From: Pectobacterium aquaticum
Lineage (GTDB): Bacteria > Pseudomonadota > Gammaproteobacteria > Enterobacterales > Enterobacteriaceae
Direction of reading: 5' to 3'
NCBI RefSeq assembly: GCF_003382565.3
Contig: NZ_CP086253.1
Location: forward strand, 3,472,001-3,536,000
Length of the DNA: 64,000 nucleotides
Each line of letters begins with the position of its first letter. Position 1 is the first letter of the stretch. The position numbers were made by a program, and so were the translations under genes. The notes under the pieces were generated by a model, which did no database searches, was not told the origin of the DNA, and saw only the letters and a program-made list of their open reading frames with translations. Shown here in pieces: positions 1 to 8,294 of this stretch.

Positions 1-611
1 CGTAATGCCATATCCAGACGTTCAGGAATGCGATCGACGACAATGACTTCCTTCACGTTGAACACGCCTTTCAGCACCTGAACCGAGGTCAATCCCATCG
101 GTCCCGCGCCATAAATCAGGGCGATATCCTGCTCCGTCGGTTTCACCTGTGCGGTCACGTTGGCTGAAATCGTGAAGGGCTCGATCATCACGGCGAACTC
201 ATCAGGGATCTCGTCTGGGATAGTGTGTGCATTCTTCGCCGGTACGGCAGCGTACTCGCTGAATCCGCCATCACGGTGCACACCCAGCACCACCAGCGAG
301 GTACAGACGTTCGGCTTGCCGATGGAGCAAGGGTAGCAGTGGCCGCAGCTCACTACCGGGTCGACCGAGACGCGTTCGCCCAGACGGGATGCCTCCACGC
401 CCTCACCCACCGCCTCAATCACGCCGAAGAATTCATGCCCGATCACACGCGGGTATTTAGCAAAAGGGTTATGCCCGCGATAGATGTGGCTGTCCGAGCC
501 ACAGATGCCCGCCAACTTTACCTTCACCCGAACGTCACCTGCCGCTAGCTGCGGAATAGGACGCTCTTCAATCACCAGTTCATTTGGCTGCTGTATCACA
601 ATGCTTTTCAT
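1..611 (-). CDS. rspB: RspB-like zinc-dependent alcohol dehydrogenase (3' end outside window)
   Basis: Medium-chain Zn-dependent dehydrogenase, most like the E. coli starvation-sensing protein RspB, which probably oxidises a polyol or sugar acid with NAD. The first ~200 codons are present, starting at the ATG at 611 (MKSIVIQQPNEL). The catalytic zinc region (GICGSDSH, then GHEF) and the structural-zinc cysteine cluster (SCGHCYPCSIGKPNVC) are visible, as is the start of the Rossmann fold (YGAGPMG). The gene runs off the left edge, so the C-terminus cannot be judged. It starts 29 bp after the stop of rspA on the same strand, and the pair forms an operon as in E. coli. The true substrate is not shown by the sequence. 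Confidence 0.88.
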   Translation of the reverse strand, partial: MKSIVIQQPNELVIEERPIPQLAAGDVRVKVKLAGICGSDSHIYRGHNPFAKYPRVIGHEFFGVIEAVGEGVEASRLGERVSVDPVVSCGHCYPCSIGKPNVCTSLVVLGVHRDGGFSEYAAVPAKNAHTIPDEIPDEFAVMIEPFTISANVTAQVKPTEQDIALIYGAGPMGLTSVQVLKGVFNVKEVIVVDRIPERLDMAL

Positions 612-640
612 ATTTTGGTCTCTGATTACCTATTCCACTC

Positions 641-1855
641 TTACCAGTTCCACAACGTGCCATCTTCCAGACGGGCAACTGGGAGATAAGCGGGGTCATA
701 GGGGTATTTGGCCGCCAGCTTTTCATCAAACTCAATGCCTAATCCCGGTTTTTCGCCTGGGTGCATGTAGCCGTTATCGAATGTCCAGTTATGCGGGAAC
801 ACTTCCAGCATTTGCTCCGAGTACCCCATGTATTCCTGCACGCCGAAGTTTGGCACCCAGAGGTCAAAATGCAGCGCCGCCGCCATGCAGATAGGCGACA
901 GGTCCGACGGCCCGTGTGAACCGGTGCGCACCTGATAGAGCGAAGCAAAGTCGGCGATGCGACGCATGCCAGTAATCCCGCCCGCGTGGGTAATCGTGGT
1001 ACGGATGTAGTCGATGAGCTGTTCTTCGATCAGCTGTTTGCAATCCCAGATGCTGTTAAAGACCTCACCCACCGCAATCGGCGTAACCGTGTGCTGACGG
1101 ATTAAACGGAAGCACTCCTGATTTTCCGCAGGCGTCGGGTCTTCCATCCAGAACAGACGATAGTCCTCAATGCTTTTACCAAAGCGCGCCGCTTCAATCG
1201 GCGTCAGACGGTGGTGCATGTCGTGCAGCATGTGCTCGTTGAAGCCAAATTTGTCGCGCACCGCTTCAAACAGCTTAGGCGTGAAATCGAGGTATTTTTC
1301 CGTCGACCACAGTTGCTCTTCCGGCAAGTTGCCTTTCGTCGCCGGCTCATACGCCAGCCCTTTGCCTTTCGCCATGCCGTAGGTGGTTTTCATACCCGGC
1401 ACGCCGCACTGTACGCGAATCGCCTTGAAGCCCTCATCGCGGTGCTTGGCGTAATCATCCAGCACTTCATCAATCGAGTGACCCGTGGTGTGGCAATACA
1501 CCATGACGCCCGTACGCGATGCGCCGCCCAGCAGTTGGTAGAGCGGCATGTTGGCGGCTTTGGCCTTGATATCCCACAGCGCGGTATCGACTGCCGAAAT
1601 CGCGGACATGGTCACTGGGCCACGACGCCAGTACGCGCCTTTGTAGAAATACTGCCAAATGTCTTCGATCTGGTGCGCATCGCGGCCAATCAGCTGCGGA
1701 CACACATGATCTTTGAGGTAAGAGGCGACCGGCAGCTCACGCCCGTTGAGCGTCGCATCGCCGAGGCCGGTTAATCCGCTATCTGTCGTAATTTTCAGGG
1801 TGACAAAGTTTCGCCCCGGGCAGGTGACAAACACTTCAGCGCTGACAATCTTCAC
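641..1855 (-). CDS. rspA: RspA / D-mannonate dehydratase family protein
   Basis: Member of the enolase superfamily, mannonate dehydratase (ManD/RspA) subgroup. These enzymes remove water from sugar acids such as D-mannonate or D-gluconate; many RspA-type members have low activity and an uncertain physiological substrate. The protein (404 aa from a GTG start) carries the family's metal and acid-base residues in DMHH (about residue 207), the WMEDPTP glutamate and the VGEVFNS glutamate. I chose the GTG at 1855 rather than the ATG at 1876 because AAGGA lies 8 nt upstream of it and because VKIVSAEVF is the usual family N-terminus, giving the usual ~404 aa length. It is first in an operon with rspB. 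A short dyad (1903-1912) lies upstream and could be an operator. Confidence 0.88.
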   Translation of the reverse strand: MKIVSAEVFVTCPGRNFVTLKITTDSGLTGLGDATLNGRELPVASYLKDHVCPQLIGRDAHQIEDIWQYFYKGAYWRRGPVTMSAISAVDTALWDIKAKAANMPLYQLLGGASRTGVMVYCHTTGHSIDEVLDDYAKHRDEGFKAIRVQCGVPGMKTTYGMAKGKGLAYEPATKGNLPEEQLWSTEKYLDFTPKLFEAVRDKFGFNEHMLHDMHHRLTPIEAARFGKSIEDYRLFWMEDPTPAENQECFRLIRQHTVTPIAVGEVFNSIWDCKQLIEEQLIDYIRTTITHAGGITGMRRIADFASLYQVRTGSHGPSDLSPICMAAALHFDLWVPNFGVQEYMGYSEQMLEVFPHNWTFDNGYMHPGEKPGLGIEFDEKLAAKYPYDPAYLPVARLEDGTLWNW

Positions 1856-1902
1856 GTTACTTATCCTTCTGTGCATGTAGCCATTCGTTTATGCTGACTA
1901 CC

Positions 1903-1912
1903 ATACAAGTAT
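1903..1912. promoter_or_regulatory. candidate operator upstream of rspA
   Basis: ATACAAGTAT is a small inverted repeat (ATAC-AA-GTAT) about 50 bp upstream of the rspA start. Its size resembles the short dyads bound by GntR/FadR-type regulators that often control rspAB-like sugar-acid genes. No regulator gene of that class is in the window, so this is only suggestive. Confidence 0.25.
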
Positions 1913-2147
1913 ATTAATCAAGATAATTTGAATCGCCTCACATTTATTCACATCTGCAACATTTATCTAAAATTCATGAAAAGCGAGAGGAAGAACCGGA
2001 GTGCGCCGCGGGGATAAAACGTGGGCAGATAAAAAGGTTGGCGGCGGCTTGTGCGCTCAGCGCTGCTAGGGCTGGATACGCACAGAGCATGTTATCTGTT
2101 ACAGTGCATGCCTTGGATATCGGCACCTTTTGAACAAGGAAAATCTC

Positions 2148-3050
2148 CTACTGGGCAGACTTGCTGTTGTAGTCTTGCAGGAAATCTAGAAACAGGCGCA
2201 CCATAGGAATGTTCGTGCTGCGCTTCAGATAGCTAATGGCGAAAGTCCTTTTCAGTTGCTCTTCCAGCGGAATCACCGCGACGTCGTAAGCGGTCAGGCT
2301 TTTGGCGACAGACGAACAGAGGAAAACCACGCCGGATAGGTTGATCACCAGATCCATAATGATGTCCATATTGCTGCATTCACGAAAGTAGCTGGGGTTG
2401 ATGCCCTGCCGAGTGAAGGATTCAGAAACAGCAGCATGCTCCCCTGTCCCTTTCTGCGGCACGATCAGTTTTTCTTTTACCAGTTGCGGCAAGCTTAGCG
2501 TCTTATTGCCCGCAAGCGGGTGCGACGTCGCCATCACCGCAACAACGTCATCGATCTGACAAATGGTGTGATGAAATAACGGATCGTTCAGGTATTCATC
2601 AAAAGGCGTCGAGAAAGACAGGTGAATCTCGCCATTACGCACCCTTTCCAGCAAATCGGTGCTCACGCCGTCAATGAAAGAGATATCGATATTGGGATAG
2701 GCTTTCTGAAACAGGTTAAACATATTGTAGTGTGCCAGACGGTTAAAAATCGGGATCACGCCAACCAGTAGCGCACCATCCGTGCTTTCCTCATAGCTGC
2801 TGACGAACTGTGCCAGTTCATAATGCTCCTTAATCATCCCCTGAATTTTGTCCGCAAAGATCTCCCCAAATGGTGTAAGAGAAAACTGCCGGGTGGTTCG
2901 GTTAATCAGCTTTCTTTCCGTTTCAATCTCCAGGCGGGCGATCTCCTGTGACAAAAAAGCCTGAGAGATATTCAGCGCCTTTGCCGCCTTAGTGAAACTC
3001 CCGACTCGGATGAGCTCCTGATAATAAATCACACGCTTTATGCTGAACAT
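2148..3050 (-). CDS. LysR-family transcriptional regulator
   Basis: LysR-type regulator of 300 aa. The N-terminal winged helix-turn-helix (about residues 5-62, with GSFTKAAKALNISQ as the recognition region) is followed by the periplasmic-binding-like effector domain (about 90-295). It is transcribed divergently from the secreted esterase gene at 3327, with a 276 bp AT-rich spacer, the classic arrangement for a LysR protein controlling its neighbour. Beyond the esterase lies the NrfCD-flavin operon, which it might also control. The effector is unknown. The AT-rich spacer contains several T-N11-A stretches, none strong enough to single out. Confidence 0.85.
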   Translation of the reverse strand: MFSIKRVIYYQELIRVGSFTKAAKALNISQAFLSQEIARLEIETERKLINRTTRQFSLTPFGEIFADKIQGMIKEHYELAQFVSSYEESTDGALLVGVIPIFNRLAHYNMFNLFQKAYPNIDISFIDGVSTDLLERVRNGEIHLSFSTPFDEYLNDPLFHHTICQIDDVVAVMATSHPLAGNKTLSLPQLVKEKLIVPQKGTGEHAAVSESFTRQGINPSYFRECSNMDIIMDLVINLSGVVFLCSSVAKSLTAYDVAVIPLEEQLKRTFAISYLKRSTNIPMVRLFLDFLQDYNSKSAQ

Positions 3051-3326
3051 TGTTTTATATTACGCATCAACGATAACTTCTATAATCGGCCATGATAACA
3101 ATTATAATGATTTGTAAATAATCAAATGTGATTAGATGCACATTTAATTCATGAGAAATAACGTTAATAGTAGAGATAGTCAACTTATTATCAACGAGGA
3201 AATAATTCATTCATTTAAGACGAAATACCAATAATATTAAAGATTTTTTAATATTACCTTTACAAATATGACATCACCTCTCTCAAACAAAAAAATTTAC
3301 ATACCACTAACAAAAGGACTTAAGAT

Positions 3327-4292
3327 ATGGATTATTCGAAAACGACAAAAATAGGGTTAGCGACCTTGGCAATGATGAGCGCGACAGCAATCAATGCAGC
3401 ACAGAACCAGCATGAAATCACCGTCAAACAGGAAACGACATCCGTGAAGTTAATCTCTGACGTCGTTTACTCTCAGGTATCGGTGCGGGGCTACCCTAAC
3501 GTCGCATTAAAAATGGATATCCTTCAGCCTGAAGCGAAAACCGCACTTCCCGTCGTATTATTCATTACCGGCGGCGGATTCGTTAATGCCAATAAAGATA
3601 ATTACCTGCAACAGCGTCTTAACCTTGCCGAAGCCGGTTATGTCGTTGCCAGCATGGAATATCGTGTCGCCCCCACCGTGCTTTTTCCCTCTCCGCTGGA
3701 AGACGTCAAGTCCGCCATTCGTTATCTGCGTGCCAATGCGAAAAAATTCGGCATTGACGGACAACACGCTGCGGTTTTCGGTGCGTCTGCGGGAGGCTAT
3801 CTGGCAGCATTTGCTGGGACGACAAATGGTTCAAAGGACTATGATAAAGGCGATAATCTCGATCAAAGCAGTGATGTTCAGGCCGTGATTGATTTCTATG
3901 GCTTATCCGACCTGACGCTTGTGGGTGAAGGTTTCCCTGACGATGTCGTTCAGAAACACGCATCATCTTCCGCGACAGAAGCAATTTGGGTCAATGGCAC
4001 CTCGGTATTTAATGAAGGAGGCGCAATCACCCGCTACCCTGAAAAAGCTGCTGCCGCTAACCCTATTAACTTTATCAACAGCGCGACGCCCCCATTCCTG
4101 ATTATGCACGGCACGAACGATACCGTAGTTTCTCCACGTCAGACCGAGAGGCTGCATCAGGCACTAACAGAGAAAAAGATCGCGTCAACCTACTATAGTG
4201 TGAAAGGCGCAGAGCACGGTGGACCGCATTGGCTGCAACCGGAAATCATGAAAATTACCATCCGCTTTCTTGATAAGCACTTAAAACCTTGA
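3327..4292 (+). CDS. secreted alpha/beta-hydrolase (esterase, BD-FAE/carboxylesterase-like)
   Basis: Periplasmic or secreted esterase of 321 aa. The first ~24 residues form a Sec signal peptide (basic N-terminus, LATLAMMSATAINA core, cleavage after Ala). The mature part is an alpha/beta-hydrolase of the esterase/lipase class. It has an oxyanion-hole segment TGGGF (residues 81-85) in the place of the usual HGGG, the nucleophile elbow GASAG with Ser154, Asp265 in GTNDTV, and His297 in EHGGP. Related enzymes hydrolyse acetyl or feruloyl esters of plant polymers or small phenolic esters; the actual substrate cannot be read from sequence. It is divergent from a LysR gene and followed by a hairpin terminator at 4341. 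Confidence 0.82.
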   Translation: MDYSKTTKIGLATLAMMSATAINAAQNQHEITVKQETTSVKLISDVVYSQVSVRGYPNVALKMDILQPEAKTALPVVLFITGGGFVNANKDNYLQQRLNLAEAGYVVASMEYRVAPTVLFPSPLEDVKSAIRYLRANAKKFGIDGQHAAVFGASAGGYLAAFAGTTNGSKDYDKGDNLDQSSDVQAVIDFYGLSDLTLVGEGFPDDVVQKHASSSATEAIWVNGTSVFNEGGAITRYPEKAAAANPINFINSATPPFLIMHGTNDTVVSPRQTERLHQALTEKKIASTYYSVKGAEHGGPHWLQPEIMKITIRFLDKHLKP

Positions 4293-4340
4293 TGCCTGCA
4301 GACAATTAAAATTTTATCCCCGAATAACTCATGTTGCATA

Positions 4341-4376
4341 AACGTTAGAGCCTAACAAGCACTAACGTTTTTTATT
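4341..4376 (+). terminator. rho-independent terminator after the esterase gene
   Basis: AACGTTAG (4341-4348) pairs with CTAACGTT (4362-4369), followed by a T-rich run (TTTTTTATTTG). It lies about 50 bp after the esterase stop and separates that gene from the downstream operon. Confidence 0.8.
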
Positions 4377-4566
4377 TGTTACCAAAAATGCCATTATCAA
4401 TTCCTCTCTCATTTATTATCACATAAAAAAACGTATAATCTGATATACATCAATTATTCAAAATCACCGTACATAGAGAAAATAAAAAAAATCACCCTAG
4501 TGGAAGCCTTGATGACTAAAAACAGGAAGAACTAAGAATAAAGCGATAACACAATAAAACTTCATT

Positions 4567-4590
4567 TATAACAAATCTATATTTGTTATA
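4567..4590. promoter_or_regulatory. perfect 10-bp inverted repeat, candidate operator of the NrfCD-flavin operon
   Basis: In the ~500 bp AT-rich stretch between the esterase and the NrfC-like gene, TATAACAAAT (4567-4576) and ATTTGTTATA (4581-4590) are perfect inverted copies separated by CTAT. The dyad lies ~220 bp before the first operon gene and has no T-run, so it is more likely a protein-binding site than a terminator. No clear FNR (TTGAT-N4-ATCAA) box was seen nearby. The rest of 4377-4794 holds no gene that I can support. Confidence 0.45.
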
Positions 4591-4809
4591 TACGGATCTA
4601 CAAAAAAATAAACGTGACCAATCGCACACTTACCCGTTACTTCCCATGTTTCAATAAAACCACAATAACAACGTGGTCTGCTTATTATTTTCATCGTAAT
4701 AACGGAGCGTTATTCCTATTAGCGCCACACTGAGAAATATTAATGCTATTGCTGGATGCATAATATCTAGCCGTCGCGCGGCTATCACCCCAATGTGAAG
4801 ATTTATAAT

Positions 4810-5508
4810 ATGGAAGACTTATCTCGCCGTCGTTTTATTGCCTATATGGGAGGTACGATTGCCATGAGTGGGCATATCGGTCTCGCACAAGCGCAAAATG
4901 AACCCGAAAAAACGCAGGGTAAAGTAGCCGTTAAATATGGCTTATTGCATAACGAAATGCGCTGTATCGGCTGCAAAGCCTGTATCAAGGCCTGTAAAGA
5001 GACCAATAACGTGCCCGATGGCGTAACCCGGCTGGATATACTGCAAACCGTCGATATTCCTGCCGTCGAGAAGACACGCGCCATCAAGCAATTTTTCCGT
5101 AAATCCTGTCAGCACTGCGAGAATCCGCCCTGTGTTGCCGTCTGCCCAACGGGAGCCTCCTTCAAAGATGCGCTCACCGGCATTGTTGATGTGAACGATA
5201 AACGCTGCGTGGGCTGCCGCTACTGTATTGCCGCCTGTCCTTACCATGTGCGTTTTATCAATCCCGTCACGAAAACGGCAGACAAATGCAATTTTTGCCG
5301 AGAAACCAATCTGGCCGCTGGGAAACAGCCTGCCTGTGTCGAAATCTGCCCCACCAAAGCGTTGGTATTTGGCGATCTCAACGACCCTGAAAGCAACATT
5401 GCCAAAATGATCGAGAGCAACGCGACCTACCGCTCCAAGGTCTATTTGGGCACTGAACCCCAGCTCTACCGTATGCCGGGGAAACGAGGAGAAATCGACA
5501 ATGCATAA
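4810..5508 (+). CDS. Tat-exported four-cluster ferredoxin subunit, NrfC/PhsB-like
   Basis: Periplasmic electron-transfer subunit of the NrfC/PsrB/DmsB type. The N-terminus is a twin-arginine signal (SRRRFIAYMGG, then a hydrophobic stretch ending AQA). Four cysteine groups follow for four [4Fe-4S] clusters: CIGCKACIKAC, CQHCENPPCVAVCP, CVGCRYCIAACP and CNFC...CVEICP. I chose the ATG at 4810 (232 aa, GAAG 9 nt upstream); a GTG at 4795 would add five residues. The last 8 nt overlap the NrfD-like gene, so the two are translationally coupled. Known relatives take electrons from a quinol-oxidising NrfD partner and hand them to a periplasmic reductase. Here the likely acceptors are the flavoproteins encoded at 7906 and 8295, not a cytochrome nitrite reductase, which is absent. 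Confidence 0.88.
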   Translation: MEDLSRRRFIAYMGGTIAMSGHIGLAQAQNEPEKTQGKVAVKYGLLHNEMRCIGCKACIKACKETNNVPDGVTRLDILQTVDIPAVEKTRAIKQFFRKSCQHCENPPCVAVCPTGASFKDALTGIVDVNDKRCVGCRYCIAACPYHVRFINPVTKTADKCNFCRETNLAAGKQPACVEICPTKALVFGDLNDPESNIAKMIESNATYRSKVYLGTEPQLYRMPGKRGEIDNA

Positions 5509-6463
5509 TGCCTTCACGTTCGACACGTTGGTATGGGATTGGCCCATCGCCGTTTATCTTCTTCTGGTCGGCATTTCAGCGGGAATGGTATCGCTCTCGA
5601 TGCTCCTCAGGCACTACGTTCCCAGCGAATATCGCGGCAGTAATCTTGTCATCAAAACCACGGCTATCGTCGCACCGCTCGCCGTGATCCTCGGGCTGGG
5701 GATTCTGATTTTCCACCTGACCAAACCCTTTACCTTTTGGTATTTGATGGTCTTTTACAACCCGACCTCCATCATGTCGCTTGGCGTGATGCTCTTTCAG
5801 GTGTATTTCGTCGTGATGCTGTTATGGCTGATCACGCTTTATCATGATACATGGCTGACGCAGCTTGAAACCGTCTGGCACCGACCTGCGCTGGCGGCGC
5901 GAGCCCGTCAGTTAACAGCGGTAATCGTCAAACAAGCGGCGGTGATTGAGAACCTGCTGCTGGTGCTGGCAGTCTTGCTCGGCTGCTATACCGGCTTTCT
6001 GTTGTCCGCGCTGAAATCGTTCCCGCTGCTGAATAACCCTGTTCTGCCCGTCCTGTTTCTGGTATCCGGCACCACCTCCGGCATTGCCGTCATGCTGCTG
6101 GCCAGCGCATGGGGCCGTAATACATCGGAGCATTCACGCTCCCTGCATTTCATCCACCGCGTGGAAACGCCAGTGGTGTATGCCGAATTGTTCCTGCTGT
6201 TTGCGTTCTTTATCGGGCTGCTGCTTGGCGGCGGGCAAAAGGTTGTCGCCGCACAAACCGCACTATCGGGTTTCTGGGGCGGCGTATTCTGGATCGGCAT
6301 TATCGGCATCGGTATTGTGATTCCCGCTATTGCCAACCGGGTACGCAAGCCCTCTTCCCATTCCGGCAAAGGGCAAGTGATTACGTTAGCCGTCATGAGC
6401 CTGTTCGGCGTGTTCCTGCTACGACTGTTCGTGCTTTATGCCGGACAAATGACGGTGGCCTGA
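5501..6463 (+). CDS. NrfD/PsrC-like quinol-oxidising membrane subunit
   Basis: Integral membrane protein of 320 aa with about eight to nine hydrophobic helices spread over its length (for example IAVYLLLVGISAGMVSL near the N-terminus). It fits the NrfD/PsrC family, which oxidises menaquinol or ubiquinol at the inner membrane and passes electrons to the adjacent Fe-S subunit. It overlaps the end of the NrfC-like gene by 8 nt and its TGA is immediately followed by the ATG of the MFS gene (6461-6466), so the three are one transcription unit. The family has no haem or other cofactor of its own. Assignment to the family is confident; quinone type and direction of electron flow are inferred. Confidence 0.85.
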   Translation: MHNAFTFDTLVWDWPIAVYLLLVGISAGMVSLSMLLRHYVPSEYRGSNLVIKTTAIVAPLAVILGLGILIFHLTKPFTFWYLMVFYNPTSIMSLGVMLFQVYFVVMLLWLITLYHDTWLTQLETVWHRPALAARARQLTAVIVKQAAVIENLLLVLAVLLGCYTGFLLSALKSFPLLNNPVLPVLFLVSGTTSGIAVMLLASAWGRNTSEHSRSLHFIHRVETPVVYAELFLLFAFFIGLLLGGGQKVVAAQTALSGFWGGVFWIGIIGIGIVIPAIANRVRKPSSHSGKGQVITLAVMSLFGVFLLRLFVLYAGQMTVA

Positions 6464-7840
6464 ATGAATACGTCATGGGTCTTATTCTGGATTGCTTCTG
6501 CCACCTTTTTCATGCAATCGCTGGATACCACCATGGTGTATGTCGCCATCCCCGCCATCGCGCAGTCGTTACACCAGCCGGTGTTGCATATGGAGACGAT
6601 CGTGATCGCCTACATTGTCACGGTCGTCGCGTTTACGCCGGCCAATAGCTGGCTGGCGGAACGGCTAGGGGAACGGAAAACCTACCAGATTGCGATTGCC
6701 ATTTTCACGCTCGGCTCGCTGCTGTGCATGACAGCAACCACACTCGGCAGCTTAAGCATTTTCCGCTTTATTCAAGGCATCGGCGGTGCGCTCATGCTGC
6801 CCATCATCAGAACCGTGATATTACGCACCACACCGCAGAAGCTGAAATTACGCTTCCTGAATCGGGTGACCTTATTGGGATTACTTGGTACCCTGATCGG
6901 CCCCGTTTTCGGCAATATTCTGGTTAGTTTTCTCTCGTGGCAGGCTATTTTCCTCGTGAATATCCCGCTGGCTTTACTCTGCTTTTTTCTGGCAACCTAC
7001 TATATTCCTACTGCAACGATAAAAGAGACATCACGCACGGGTGCCTATGAAGTCGCCTTTCCCATTTTAATGTTATTTCTCGTGGCCTTCATGTTGACCA
7101 CCGCCACGAAGAATATATTGCCAACGTTCGTCATGCTATTCCTGTCTTGCAGCACGCTGGGCTTGGTATTTATTTACTATCGGCAGCATCTCATTGCAGA
7201 GACGACATTATTCCCTCGCGCCCTGTTTGGCATCAGAACCTTTTCTGTCGGCGTTATTGGCGGCGTCGCAACGCGCACATTACTGGCATCAACGCCCGTC
7301 GTGCTTTCGTTAATGCTGCAAACGACGCTGGCCTGTAAACCTGCGGAAACCAGCTTGGTTTTGCTGCTCTTTTCCAGCGGTGCGTTACTATCAAAAATGC
7401 TGTTCGAACCGCTGGTCACGCGTATTGGCTACCGTCGTTTGTTGATGCTGACAACCAGCGTCACGTCTCTGTGTATCCTCGCGTTGAGCGTCGCCGTGCA
7501 AGAGAAATTAATGCCGCTCATCGGCATCATCGCCATGATATTAGGCGTGCTGATTTCGACCTTATATTCAGCAGAAAGTACGCTGGCCTTTAGCAACCTG
7601 AATAACAGCACGTACCACAGCGGTAATAATCTTTTAACCATTAGCCAATTACTTTCCGTCATGCTCAGTATGACGCTGACATTTCCGATATTACGTTTTC
7701 TTTCTCAGTTTGAAATCCTCTTCAACCTTAATCACTTCAGTCTGTTGTTTTTATTACTCGGCATTGGCTTACCCCTTTGCTGCCTGATATTCAGGCCCCT
7801 CAATAACGACGATGGTTATCACTTTATTCATGGGAGATAG
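6464..7840 (+). CDS. MFS transporter, DHA2 (EmrB/QacA)-like
   Basis: Major facilitator superfamily protein of 458 aa with 12-14 predicted hydrophobic helices. The N-terminus (FFMQSLDTTMVYVAIPAIA) matches the TM1 signature of the drug:H+ antiporter-2 group (D in LDxTxVNVALP). The loop 2-3 motif (WLAERLGERKTY) and the RFIQGIGGALMLP segment in TM4 also fit. It starts directly after the stop of the NrfD-like gene and sits inside the operon, ahead of the two flavoprotein genes. In that setting it may bring in the electron acceptor or its precursor, or export a reduced product, rather than act as a drug pump. No specificity can be deduced from sequence. Confidence 0.82.
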   Translation: MNTSWVLFWIASATFFMQSLDTTMVYVAIPAIAQSLHQPVLHMETIVIAYIVTVVAFTPANSWLAERLGERKTYQIAIAIFTLGSLLCMTATTLGSLSIFRFIQGIGGALMLPIIRTVILRTTPQKLKLRFLNRVTLLGLLGTLIGPVFGNILVSFLSWQAIFLVNIPLALLCFFLATYYIPTATIKETSRTGAYEVAFPILMLFLVAFMLTTATKNILPTFVMLFLSCSTLGLVFIYYRQHLIAETTLFPRALFGIRTFSVGVIGGVATRTLLASTPVVLSLMLQTTLACKPAETSLVLLLFSSGALLSKMLFEPLVTRIGYRRLLMLTTSVTSLCILALSVAVQEKLMPLIGIIAMILGVLISTLYSAESTLAFSNLNNSTYHSGNNLLTISQLLSVMLSMTLTFPILRFLSQFEILFNLNHFSLLFLLLGIGLPLCCLIFRPLNNDDGYHFIHGR

Positions 7841-7905
7841 CGTTATTTATGGGAAATAGATTTGTGATTCACCGTATTCATTCAAAAACTACTGGAACTA
7901 TTGAT

Positions 7906-8253
7906 ATGAAAATCTGCTCAGGAATCCTTCCACTCTGCCTGTTATTCGCAATGGGAACCGCGGTGGCGCAAGAAGGAAATTTTAAAGCGGGCACCTATTC
8001 CGCCGCGAGACAGGGTATCGGCGGGGACGTCACCGTTACGCTTGATATCGATGCGCAGGGGAAAGTCCTTAAATCGACGATTGATGCCCCAGAAGAAACG
8101 CCGGAAGTCGGCGGGGAAGCCGCCATAGAACTCGCGAAAACCATGACCGAAAAGCAGAGCATCCAGGTTGATGGGGTGTCCGGCGCCACGATGACCAGCG
8201 GTGCGGTGAAAGAAGCGGCGGAAGACGCGTACTCGCAGGCTAAGGCGAATTAA
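7906..8253 (+). CDS. periplasmic FMN-binding domain protein (covalent flavin carrier)
   Basis: Small exported protein (115 aa from the ATG at 7906; an upstream ATG at 7849 in frame gives a less plausible N-terminus). A Sec signal peptide (MKICSGILPLCLLFAMGTAVAQ) precedes a single FMN-binding domain of the NqrC/RnfG/FccA type. The flavinylation motif is VSGATMTS, where the Thr of SGAT is normally esterified to FMN by an ApbE-type flavin transferase. In fumarate, urocanate and cinnamate reductases of Shewanella and Vibrio this domain is fused to the FAD domain. Here it is a separate polypeptide encoded 41 bp before the FAD subunit. Its likely job is to pass electrons from the NrfC-like protein to that subunit. 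No apbE gene is in the window. Confidence 0.85.
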   Translation: MKICSGILPLCLLFAMGTAVAQEGNFKAGTYSAARQGIGGDVTVTLDIDAQGKVLKSTIDAPEETPEVGGEAAIELAKTMTEKQSIQVDGVSGATMTSGAVKEAAEDAYSQAKAN

Positions 8254-8294
8254 TACCGTGTGGTAAGAATACTAATAATATTAAGGAAAACATC

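Noticed and set aside
4795..5508. cytochrome c nitrite reductase (Nrf) operon
   Set aside because: NrfC- and NrfD-like genes are present, but nrfA and nrfB (multihaem CxxCH proteins) are absent; flavoprotein genes follow instead.
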